Assembly: GCA_000697335.1 (NCBI GenBank)
Contig: JNEM01016548.1
Coordinates: 1-11,326 of the forward strand
Reading direction: 5' to 3'
DNA length: 11,326 nt
Source of the DNA: Conidiobolus incongruus B7586
Lineage: Eukaryota > Entomophthoromycota > Entomophthoromycetes > Entomophthorales > Conidiobolaceae
Part shown: one piece after another, positions 1 to 9,252 of the stretch
How the letters are laid out: every line of letters starts with the position of its first letter
How positions within the stretch are numbered: the first letter of the stretch is position 1
The notes under the pieces: generated by a model
What the model was told of the DNA's origin: nothing
Seen by the model: only the letters and a program-made list of their open reading frames with translations
The model's database searches: none
Translations under genes and position numbers: made by a program

Positions 1-197
1 ATTAATAATTTTTTTTAAGTTTAAAATTTAATATAAAATTCCAATTTTTGATAAATTATATAAACAAAAAAGATCAAAAATTTTTTAATATTTTAAATTA
101 TATATAGCTTAAAAAGTTGGAAATAAATTAATAATATAAAAATATATATTTAATATATTAAATAAATTAAATTGGATTTTATATATGATATTAATTA
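1..197. other. AT-rich intergenic spacer
   Basis: The sequence is almost entirely A and T with no open frame of useful length. I see no gene, RNA or repeat structure before the dispersed repeat that begins near 198. Confidence 0.6.
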
Positions 198-546
198 TAA
201 CAAGGAATAATTTTTCCAATACTTAAGTAACTCTGGTTATCATATTAATTCAAGAAGTCACATTGGAGGTACCTTATTTTATGAACTGGTTGAACTTATC
301 ACCTAATAAACTCATCTTTCTATCTTCATTTTCAAAAGTATCTAGTCTCTAAGTTTTCTCATAATACTCACAAAAATATTGAGTAGTGATGAGCATAAGA
401 TATTTATTCATAATAAGCCATTTTCACCTTATTTGATGAACCCCATTAATTTCCCTTACTTTTGTGATATCCTATTATTTACCAATGACGATTCCTTGTT
501 TAAGCTCTAAAAGTCTATTTCCTCCCATAATTATAGTTGTCAATTG
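198..546. repeat. Dispersed repeat, copy A (possible solo LTR or non-coding element)
   Basis: This block closely matches a second block at about 3492-3936 in the same orientation. Shared stretches include CAAGAAGTCACATTGGA, TTTTCAAAAGTATCTAGTCT, GAACCCCATTAATTTCCCTT and GTTTAAGCTCTAAAAG. The match starts near GGAATAAT and ends near GTTGTCAATTG. It is less AT-rich than its flanks and has no credible reading frame. Read on the minus strand it starts TGACAAC, which would suit an LTR end, but no clear terminal repeat or target duplication is seen. It could instead be a MITE or SINE-like element. That it is a repeat is seen directly; the family is inferred. The divergence from copy B suggests an old insertion. 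Confidence 0.8.
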
Positions 547-1199
547 TAAGAATATAACCTATAATATGTCAAATCATAATTGTTTGAATATGATATCAAA
601 ATATATTAAATTAACATTATTTAATTATATTATTGATTAACTTTAAAATTATTAAATAAAGAATATTAAGAAATTATAATATCATAAAAAGATCTATAAT
701 AAATAAAGAAAATAAAATTAACTCTTTTATAATATATAATATAAAAATAAAAATATTAAATATTAAATATTAAATTAAAATTAACTTTTTAATATATTAT
801 ATTTGTTATTAAAAAATTTAGAATTTGCTTGTTTAATATAAAAATTAAATAAAAAATTAGTTATAATTATTTATAGAATATACCTTAAATAACTCATATA
901 AATTATATATCTTATTATAGTAAAAATATCAATATAATGAAAATATTAATTATATTAAAAATTAATTTTATTTAAATAAAAAAAAGGAAATTTATTAATA
1001 AAAGATGTAGAGTATTTTCTTTTATATGCTAAATAAAATAAATATATGTAATAGTTGTCTATTTTCATTAAACCAATAGTTCTTAAAAATATGATATTTA
1101 AATTAATTTTCTTATTTAACTTAAATGATTGTTAATTAAACTAAAAGTACTAAAACAATATTGTAAAAATAGTTAATTAAATATTCGTTGAGAAAAAAA
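547..1199. other. AT-rich spacer downstream of the zinc-cluster-like gene
   Basis: This stretch is nearly all A and T with no supported gene. The part next to 1199 should contain the 3' untranslated region and polyadenylation site of the minus-strand gene, but AATAAA-like words are so common here that none can be singled out. Confidence 0.6.
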
Positions 1200-2869
1200 T
1201 CAATTTATAATTTTTAGATCCAAGTTATGATAAGTAATTCTAATACCTTTCCTTTCAAGATCCGAAATAAGCATATTATATAAATGTTTAGTAGTAGGCC
1301 ACAATTTCACCAGGGTCTTTAATTTTTCCATCATAATGGATATCAATCCTGTTTCGCCAAATGAAAGTTGATTTTCTGCAAGAAGGGTTCGAATGGCATA
1401 CATGTAGGACCAAGGGAATATATTGTGTGATATTTCCAAGTAATGCAAATGAGATGAAGTAAATAATTTGAGATCATATACTTCTGTTGCAATATTTAAA
1501 ATCTCTCTTGCGGATTTGGTTTTAGACAGCAATTCTAACTTCATTACCTTTATCATTTGTTTAGGAAGTTTCTGGGAATGCTCAGGAGAACTCAAAATTT
1601 TTTCGAATAAATCATTTGCTATAATTTTAAAAGTATGCCAGAAAAAATACTGGATAATGATTGCTATATGATATGAATCAAGTTGAATTTGGCTGCTTTG
1701 AAAATAACTCAAAGGAATTTCTCCAAGGGAATTGTGTTGAATAATATGAACAATATTTGCCAGCTTTTCCAATTCGTCAGTGTCGAAAAACATTTGAGGA
1801 CTTATGCTGTTGTTGAGTTTCCTTGCATCTATTACGCTCACTCCAACATTGGTTTTAAAATTTACATGATTAATCCATTTTTTTAGTTCTAGTGAGGCTT
1901 CATTCAAATGATCGCAAGTTATACACTTATTAGTATTATACAATCTGGGAGAAAATGAATTAAAGCATAATTTTTGATCAAGCAATATACAATTCGCCCA
2001 AGTTAAAAATTTTTCAGTCTTTAAGTATAAACAATCATTATAATGACTAGGATGGTTTGGATCGTGAAGATAAAGTGTTTGAGAATAAGTTTTCACTTTA
2101 ACTGTGGTTATTTGAAGTGATGGGAGGCCAATAGAAACTTCTAAGTCAGCAATGAGAAGAAGCGATTGTATCAGCTCTAAACTTGGCTCTGTTTCTGTAT
2201 TTGCATAGTGCTTATAACATTGATAAAAGTATATATCATCAATTAGTATAAGATAATTACTAGTGTCACTATTGCGATTGACTTGGCCACATTTACATAA
2301 AAATTCACTTCTACATAAAATAGCAAATAATAATAACTTATACTCAGTTTGAGACTTCAAAAGGAGTGTAAGTTTTTCTGGTAAAAATACGGTACACCTG
2401 GGCAATATAAAGATTTCAAACAAATTTAACATTTCGGATATTAGATGATTTTGAGCTATTGTATAAATGTTATAGATTTACAAATAAAAGTTGAATAAAA
2501 TGACTTACACAATCTCATAGACACTGATCTATTTTGTCGAGTGAAATTGAGATGTAATAGAAGAAACGGAACTCTATAGCTTTCCAAATCCTCTAAAAAT
2601 CCTAAATTCCGTTCAATGATAGTGAATTTTCTCTTTGGCTTAACGGTTAAAGAAGACTCAGCTCCTACATCTATTAGTTCATTCATAGTACTGACAACAT
2701 ACTCAAACTTTTTGGTCAACGAAAAATGATACGGTTTTCTATCCTGTTTCGGTATATTTTTGAGATGAACATAGGGAGTGAAGCATTTAGAGCATAAAAA
2801 CGTTTGCTTATATCTTTGTTGTAAAGCTGAGCATTTGTCACATTGTTTTAATTCTGTCCAGCTAGTCAT
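1200..2869 (-). CDS. Zinc-cluster-like fungal transcription factor, two exons, 538 aa
   Basis: Predicted nuclear regulator. Exon 1 is 2869-2509 and exon 2 is 2455-1200; removing the 53-base intron gives one frame ending in TGA. An in-frame TAA lies just upstream of the ATG, so this is the first possible start. Residues 10-29 read C-x2-C-x12-C-x2-C. With Tyr20 and Leu36 in the third and sixth cysteine positions, the spacing equals a Zn2Cys6 cluster (C-x2-C-x6-C-x5-C-x2-C-x6-C). Basic residues follow near 80-85 (KPKRK). The remaining chain is mostly helical-looking and hydrophobic. Near the C terminus, a leucine-rich helix running into LVKLWPTTKHLYNML resembles the C-terminal end of the fungal-specific transcription factor domain. 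Length suits that family. The target is unknown. With two cysteines missing, it may not bind DNA in the usual way, or it may be an unrelated four-cysteine zinc protein. Confidence 0.72.
2456..2508 (-). other. Spliceosomal intron of the zinc-cluster-like gene
   Basis: Read on the minus strand the intron starts GTAAGT and ends ACAATAG, 53 bases in all, with a possible branch site CTATAAC. It interrupts codon 121 in phase 1. Splicing joins residues ...SVSMRL to SQNHLISEMLNLF... without a stop. Without splicing, translation would stop within a few codons of the intron's end, and the second frame would have to start at an internal methionine. Its size and signals match the four introns of the Rho gene in this window. 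Confidence 0.85.
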
Positions 2870-2933
2870 ATAGATATTATCTTAAATTTCTAACATTACA
2901 ATTGTTAATCAAACCCCTTATAGAATTGTTCAT

Positions 2934-2941
2934 TATTTATA
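2934..2941 (-). promoter_or_regulatory. TATA-box candidate for the zinc-cluster-like gene
   Basis: TATAAATA on the minus strand, with 64 bases between it and the ATG at 2869. The same eight-base word lies at a similar distance before the Rho gene. Such words occur by chance in AT-rich DNA, so the matched distance is the main support. Confidence 0.4.
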
Positions 2942-3491
2942 CTCATTTTTGCATTTGCCATTGTTTCAGGTTAAATTAATTCAAATAAATCGTACATAAT
3001 AACGGTAATTTTCTGGATACATAATTATGAAATGGATTTTCCATAATTCTGGTAATTGTTAAAACTGATGCTTAGAACTAAATATTATACAATAATTTCC
3101 CACTGTAAATAACTGTCAATACCAATAATGCTAGTATACTTAATTACCTTTTTCTAATCTATTTGCTAGATATTTCCATTAATTTCTTCAGTTTAAATTT
3201 AATCCTATCAGTATTCATCCATACTTTAATTAAGCACTTTGTAAATACTTTAAAGATTTTATAGTTTTTGGTAATTTAATTTTCTATATATTATAACTAA
3301 AACAGATTATAGTATTTCTTTTAATATTTTATTGCTCTTATTAATAGGAGATAATGGTTATGCGGATGGATAATTATGTTTATATAAACGCAGTTTGAAA
3401 AGTAAAAATTTCTTGTCAATGATATTATTAATTTTCATAATATTGAAACAGTTAGTTACTAAATTTCACAATAAATTTATTATTATTATTA
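2942..3491. other. 5' flank of the zinc-cluster-like gene
   Basis: This is moderately AT-rich DNA, less extreme than the deep spacers, lying upstream of the minus-strand gene and probably holding its regulatory region. An ATT trinucleotide run at about 3478-3491 borders repeat copy B. A small open frame starting at 3395 runs into the repeat and has no features of a real protein. No RNA gene is seen. Confidence 0.5.
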
Positions 3492-3936
3492 TGATGGAGA
3501 ATAATCTTTTCCATCACTCAAGAAACTCTAACTATTGCACTAATACAAGAAGTCACATTGGAAGTACCTCATTTTTTGAACTAGTTCAACTTATTACTTT
3601 CTGTCTGAAGTTATTCATAGCTACCCAAACTCAACAATTGAAACTAATATAAGATTATCGCAAGCTAATTAATAAACATATCTTTTCTATTTTTTAATTG
3701 TCATTTTCAAAAGTATCTAGTCTCTAAGTTTTTCTTGTAACACTCACAAAAGTATTGAGTTGTGACAAGTGTGAGATATTTACTTTATTTAAAGAATTTG
3801 ATTTGTAGTAAGCTATTTTCACCTAATTTGGTGAACCCCATTAATTTCCCTTAACTTTGTGGTAATCTATCATTTACCACTGGTGATTCCCTGTTTAAGC
3901 TCTAAAAGACTACTTCCCATGTTTACAGTTGACAAT
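3492..3936. repeat. Dispersed repeat, copy B (possible solo LTR or non-coding element)
   Basis: This is the same repeat as at about 198-546 and in the same orientation, but longer overall. It starts TGATGG and ends GTTGACA, so a TG...CA boundary is possible on either strand (TGTCAAC...CCATCA on the minus strand). It sits inside an ATT-rich tract: ATTATTATT precedes it and ATTATTATT follows it. This could be a short target duplication, but the tract is too simple to prove one. Together copies A and B bracket the zinc-cluster-like gene as direct repeats. No coding capacity is seen. Independent solo insertions are the simplest reading. Confidence 0.8.
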
Positions 3937-4245
3937 TATTATTATTTTATTAAGAATATCAATAAAATAATATATATAAAGATTTTTTTAAAATAAAACT
4001 ATATATATATTTTTAAGTTAACAAATAATTTATATATTTTATACTTGTAATATATATAATTAAAAATAAAAAATTTTTTTAATTTTAATTTTTTGAATAT
4101 TATTAAAATTTAATTAATTTATATTACAAAAAATTTTAAATTAATTTACCTTAATTATTTGTAATTAAATTTTAATTAATTTAATCTAATTAGCATTATA
4201 ATACCAATTTCAATTCTAGTTGTATTGATTTTAAAATTATAAGTT
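3937..4245. other. AT-rich spacer
   Basis: Nearly all A and T, with runs of T and A and no supported gene or repeat unit. It separates repeat copy B from the first GC-enriched island. Confidence 0.6.
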
Positions 4246-4643
4246 TGTTAGAATGCTGATTGTTAGCAATGTATTAAATAAGTAGCTGATGCAGACAAGC
4301 TACTGTTAGTCAGTGACAATACTTGCGTGAAGGATTAATTCTGAAGGTGAAATGACATTGCTGCCTTGTGAGAGATCTGCTGACATCCATTACTTAGACT
4401 TATGACATCAGTTCTTTTATATCTAATTATCAGCTAAATATAGTGCCTAGAGTTGAGATAGGTCTTATAGAGAACGAGACCCTTAGAGTAGAGTGATTTG
4501 TCTTCCGGGGTAACTCCCGATATGCGAATAGATGGCGAGGCGAACTTTCTCGGGCGGGTTAGCATCTAGATAATTACGAGATTTTCAGTATTAAATAGAA
4601 ATATATTTGTCATTATTAAACTGAATCATTAATAATAAAAACA
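4246..4643. repeat. GC-enriched island, copy C of a diverged LTR-like repeat
   Basis: Base composition changes sharply here compared with both flanks. The island opens TGTTAGAATGCTGATTG, a typical LTR-style start, and an AAAAACA near 4643 could be an LTR-style end; neither boundary is backed by a clear target duplication. The segment 4476-4573 aligns with 5371-5467 in the same orientation and almost the same length, both running from GAGACC to GGGCGGGTTA-x-CAT. No long open frame is present. I read it as an old solo LTR or another non-coding dispersed repeat. The composition could also mark relatively recent DNA in an AT-driven genome. Confidence 0.5.
4506..4519. other. Short GC hairpin inside copy C
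   Basis: CGGGG-TAAC-TCCCG can fold into a five-pair stem (one G-T pair) with a four-base loop. The corresponding place in copy D keeps only a weak version, so a conserved role is not supported. Confidence 0.4.
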
Positions 4644-5068
4644 TGATTGATATGATATATTATACATACACTTTGTTTTTAATGACTCTAAACTCATTGT
4701 AAGTGAATTAATAATGAATTTTTTATAAAATAGATCATTTAAAATATTAATTATTCATATGGATAAATATTGATCTATATTATTTAAAAATTTAAATAAA
4801 TTCAGTAACATCTATATAATAATTTTATTCAGCTTTGTAGGTTCATTTGGAAAATGTTGGTTTATTGAAATATCATATATTACTGAAATATTACTTGTAC
4901 AATGTTGTTTGATAGTAGAATTAGCATAAATCAATTGCTATTGGTTTAATAAATACTTTCTTCTAAAATCTGGTTTTCATTTTTTTGATTATATATCCTG
5001 TATAATTTTAATATAATTAATATTTTTCATCAATATTTTCATTATCAACAAAGTAAATTAATATAAAT

Positions 5069-5082
5069 TGATAATATTATCA
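5069..5082. repeat. Perfect 14-base palindrome
   Basis: TGATAATATTATCA reads the same on both strands. In such AT-rich DNA a chance origin is quite possible. Confidence 0.5.
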
Positions 5083-5101
5083 TACATATTAATTGTTAAT
5101 T

Positions 5102-5131
5102 ACTAGTATTATTATTTTTTTCAATACTAGT
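5102..5131. repeat. Inverted repeat ACTAGTATT / AATACTAGT
   Basis: Two perfect nine-base arms are separated by 12 T-rich bases. The arms could form a DNA or RNA hairpin. They lie about 50 bases before the second GC-enriched island, but no link to that repeat is shown. Confidence 0.5.
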
Positions 5132-5179
5132 TCATTTTAAGTATCCTTTATATTATGATTCTACCGATTGCTAGTAGTA

Positions 5180-5520
5180 TGTTAATAATAGATAAGGAAG
5201 CGGCTTGTTTATTGCCTGTTTGGCAGTATATGTTAGGGCGTTTTATTGAGATTTGTTAAGGGTTTAATGTGCTTCACAAGAGACCGGAGGTGATGATGAT
5301 AATGTATCTTTTATAGACCAATTGTCGGCTGTAGGTAGAGTAAAGAAGTGTATTGGGTTGCTAGAAGAATGAGACCTTGAAGTGGTGTGATAGGTTTGTT
5401 GGGTTAAGATTCCATAAGGTAATAGATCTCGAGATGAAGTTGATTGGGCGGGTTACCATTTATGTAACCACAATATATCAATAATTATGTATTTGAATAT
5501 ATCTATTATTTATCAGTATA
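5180..5520. repeat. GC-enriched island, copy D of a diverged LTR-like repeat
   Basis: This is a second island of raised GC content, starting TGTTAATAATAG and running to an unclear end in AT-rich DNA after 5470. Its segment 5371-5467 aligns with 4476-4573. The upstream parts are only weakly similar, so the two copies are either old or belong to related subfamilies. No coding capacity is seen. An LTR-like nature is inferred from the TG start and the shared tail. A structured non-coding RNA gene is a less likely alternative. Confidence 0.45.
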
Positions 5521-5566
5521 TAAATATTCAAATTAATATTCAAAAGTGCAGATAGATGAAAATATT

Positions 5567-5631
5567 ACGATTTCATTTCTTTTTTTACCAATATGGTTCA
5601 CGAACTTATTTGGTAAAAGAAATGAGATAGT
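5567..5631. repeat. Long near-continuous hairpin
   Basis: The arm CATTTCTTTTTTTACCAA (5574-5591) pairs with TTGGTAAAAGAAATG (5610-5624) with a three-base bulge. Pairing extends outward to about 5567 and 5631 with one G-T pair and one mismatch. The apex continues past a three-by-three internal loop into GTTC-AC-GAAC. A transcript of either strand would fold into one hairpin of about 65 bases. It could be a small-RNA precursor, a remnant of a miniature inverted-repeat element, or a chance structure. The pairing is seen directly; any function is speculative. Confidence 0.6.
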
Positions 5632-5639
5632 TTAATAGA

Positions 5640-7633
5640 AACATTGTATAATAAAATAATTTTATTTGTTTTACATAAGGAGATAAATTGAATAGATGTA
5701 GAATACTTAGGAAAATATTTTAGGTGGAGATTTAAATCTAAATAGCTACAAAAATAAATATTTGTTTAGAATTAATTAATAAAATAATTTTTAATTTTGA
5801 AAAATTTATATTTGTTAGTATTTATTTTGATATAGTTGAAATCTATCCTATTTAATAAGTTAAGAAGATACGATTAACTGATTAATCCCCTATTATATGG
5901 ACTAAGATACTGATATATTATAAAAGACTATACTTTGTAATTATTAGAAATATAATTACATGAAAATAAAAAGTGAAAAGTATTTATATTTATAAAATAG
6001 TTATCCAGATTATATTAAATTAAACAGCATTGAAATTATGAAATATTATCGAAATTTAATTATATGATATAATAATAAATTGATAATTACTACTATAGAT
6101 TATATCCAATAGTTTAAAAAGTAAATTCTTTTGTTTTAATAAGCAAATTTATGTGCTATGTTGATTTGAATAATTGTTTAGTATCATATTAAATGAGGAT
6201 CGATGATTCAATAATTTATCATATCTTATACATATAATATAACCTTTAGGTGGTATTTTAATAAAAACTAATTTTACTCAAACTTATGGAATTTCAAATC
6301 TTACCAAAAATGAATAAAAATTATATTATGCCAAAAATTTTATATTAATCATTTATAAAGATATATGAATCATAAATGATGGTAAAGGTTTTTTAAAATA
6401 TGATATTTCGTAATGATTTAATACACTCAAAACTGAAAAATCAATAATATACCACTTATCTTATTTTTGAAAATCTTAAATATATTACCAATAAAATAGA
6501 AATTAATTTATTTAAGAATTTTGAATATTAGTTTTGATAAGCAATAAAGCTAATAAGGCTAGAATTCATTATAAACTTTTTATAATTTTATTTATCTATT
6601 ATTTGAAATTGTAAAGATTAGGAATTTAAGTATTTTGTAGTTTTAATAACTAATTAAATAAATATTGATAAATTAATATTTTTGAAAATATTAATATTAT
6701 AATAATATTTATAATATAACATTTTATAAAATTATTTTAATAAATTAATAATAGATTTTAATATTATATCTATTACAAAATAATAAAAATATATGAACTA
6801 AAAATTATAAAACTATATATAAATATATATATTAAAATGGAAATATTTCAAAAATAAATAATATTAACATATTAATTTGAAATAATTAATGATAAAATAT
6901 TAAATAAAGAGAAAAATTTTAATTAATAAAAATATATCAAAATAAATATAATAATAAATTATTTTTTATTTAAATTATGTTAATTGATATATATTTATTA
7001 ATTTTAATATTAAGACCTCAATATAATATAAAAAAACATTAATTTATTGTTTTGAGTTTTAATTTATCAATATAACTTATAATAATAAAAAATATTTAAA
7101 TCAAAAAAAATTATAATTATTAATTCAATTAAAGGTTTTTATATATTTTAACAATATTTAAATTGGATTTAAAATATAAATTACTAAATTTATATATAAT
7201 TTTTATAATTATGAAATTTTATAAAAAAATTCAAAACCTTGTCTTTTGGAAAAATTAATAATATAATATCTAAATAATTTAAACTAGTTAAACTTAATCA
7301 TAATAAATTATAGCTTAAAATGAAAAGGTTTAATTATAATAAATATTTACTTATATTATCATAATTATTAAAATATAATTAAAGCAATTGGAAATAAGTT
7401 AACTTAAAAAAACTGGATTTAATTTCTGTATTTAATATGCTTACATAATATATTTTTCAAAAATTATAGTTATATTCTTTAAATTAATTTATTTTAATTA
7501 ATTAATTATTTTAGATAAATTTTTATTTAATAATAATAATAATATTAATCAATTAATTTTTAAATAATATATCAAAGAATAAGATTACCAATTTAAATTT
7601 ATAATTATATTATACTCTATAAATATTAAGAGA

Positions 7634-7665
<32 letters not shown>

Positions 7666-9170
7666 TTAATTTAACTTATTATAATAAAATATAAAATTAA
7701 TTTAATTATATAAATCTTAATATAAATAAAATTTTTATTAAAAATTTCAATTAATTATAATTTTGAAATATTATAAGGTTGATAAAGATCAAATAGTTTT
7801 GATATATTAATATTTATTGATTTAGATGGATCAGAGTATATCTCAAGTATCTTAATTAAATATATTTTTAATTATTATCAAAATGCAATTCAGAAAAAAT
7901 TAAATGAATAGAATATTGAAAAAAAAAGCATATTAACTTTATAAGTAATATACATAATTCAATTGATATCATAAAATAGCTTTGTTAGTAATGTTATAAA
8001 TTATATCATATAACTTGAATCAAATTATTAATAGAAATTTATATAATACTACTGTTTTCAATCGTAAATTTTAATTATTATTTTTAAATATCAAATTTCT
8101 TTTTAAAATTTTCAATTTACAATATATATTAATAAACAAACTCTATAAACACAACTATTCCAACTATTTTTTTGAATATTGAATTTAAAATTTTATGATA
8201 ACATAAGAGTATATGAATTTATTCAATATTGATTATATATGACTTTACCAACGTTACAAATTTGAACCAGTTTTGAATTTGGACGAATAAGATTTGATAT
8301 TTATTTTAAACTAAATTTTTCTCAATTTATTCCAGTTTAATCCCTATACTTGTTAAATATCGCAATATAACCTTTTGAATATGATTATAATTATTAATAT
8401 ATCAGCTTTTAACCTAAATCAATACTTTGAACGATAAATTTTACTTCGACAATAATATTACCAAAATATAAATTAAGTTTATCCGACGAAATTCAATTTA
8501 TCGAATATGATTTTACAATTAAATATTGGGATAGGTATCCTTAAAATTTAAAACATTTTGAGAAATCTTTGGTAATAAAATTAATTATTCAAATTTGATT
8601 GCTTAATATAATCTATATGGAAAATATTTAAATTGACAATTTGAATTTTATTTTAATTGACCAAAATCAAATCTTTAAAAAATTGCTCAAATACAATCTT
8701 TTAATAGCTATTCATATTATTGCCAAATAGAATACTCTTGAATAAATAAATACATAGGTCATATTAATTTATTAACTCTGTTTTTCTCCCACTAAAATCC
8801 AAACTTAATTCTTTGAATGTCAACGAATAGTTTGCCTTCATTTTTCCAATAGTTTGAGTATCAAATTTACACAAATTTGCTTTGATTCAATAAATATTCC
8901 TTGCATTATCACATCAATCAAAATAATATAAAATTTAATTAATAAAAGAATTTTCTAGTATAATTATTTAATAAAAATAATATTTATATTAACTGTAAAT
9001 AACTAAATAATTTATAATTATTATATTCTATAAAATTATAATATAACCGCAATAATTTCCAAATTGGTATTAATAAAATATTGTTAAACAATCTCTCATC
9101 TAACAAAAAAATTTAAATTTTAGTGGAATTAACATTATTTAAATCAATGCATAAGAATAACCCTAAATTA
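5640..9170. other. Long AT-rich gene desert
   Basis: Across about 3.5 kb both strands show only short frames closed by frequent stops. I find no tRNA-like box, exon with recognisable protein sequence, or GC-enriched island. An AT dinucleotide run lies at 7634-7661. The part from about 8200 to 8900 is slightly less extreme in composition and repeats a degenerate word like GAATATGATT, so it may hold an old decayed sequence, but nothing can be named. The end next to 9170 would include the upstream region of the Rho gene. Confidence 0.6.
7634..7661. repeat. AT dinucleotide microsatellite
   Basis: An uninterrupted run of AT units of about 28 bases. It is a simple repeat likely to vary in length between strains. 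Confidence 0.9.
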
Positions 9171-9174
9171 TCAC

Positions 9175-9182
9175 TATAAATA
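9175..9182 (+). promoter_or_regulatory. TATA-box candidate for the Rho gene
   Basis: TATAAATA, with 70 bases between it and the start codon at 9253. Its position matches the same word before the zinc-cluster-like gene. A pyrimidine-rich patch (about 9199-9222) lies between it and the ATG and would be a reasonable place for transcription to begin. Confidence 0.4.
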
Positions 9183-9252
9183 TGCGTCAATGCTCATTTC
9201 CACCTTAAATGTTTTTCTTTTAATTATTACTAATTTAATAAAATAATAAAGA

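Larger units (their letters stand above)
4644..5179. other. AT-rich spacer between the two GC-enriched islands
   Basis: No gene is supported. The stretch contains a 14-base perfect palindrome at 5069-5082 and a nine-base inverted repeat with a 12-base loop at 5102-5131. Both lie just before the second island. Confidence 0.5.

Noticed and set aside
1468-1886. Two plus-strand frames of 67 codons each
   Set aside because: They lie antisense within the minus-strand regulator gene and have no independent protein features; they are shadows.
2760-2842. Atg14-like or Rrn7-like zinc motif at the N terminus
   Set aside because: Both families carry CxxC pairs near the N terminus, but the coiled coil expected after the Atg14 motif is absent and the spacing does not fit Rrn7. 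The zinc-cluster spacing and the WP-containing C terminus fit better.
3395-3652. 85-codon plus-strand frame
   Set aside because: It starts in spacer and runs into dispersed repeat copy B. The other copy has no matching frame, and the translation looks like random AT-rich sequence.
198-3936. A complete LTR retroelement with copies A and B as its two ends
   Set aside because: The enclosed 3 kb carries a spliced host-type regulator on the minus strand and no capsid, protease or polymerase-like sequence, and the two copies differ too much to be a recent pair.
4476-4573. tRNA or other known structured RNA in the GC-enriched island
   Set aside because: No A-box and B-box pair, no acceptor stem, and the small GC hairpin is not preserved in the second copy.
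8255-8275. GGTTCAAAT on the minus strand as a tRNA B-box
   Set aside because: No A-box at a suitable distance and no cloverleaf pairing in the surrounding AT-rich sequence.
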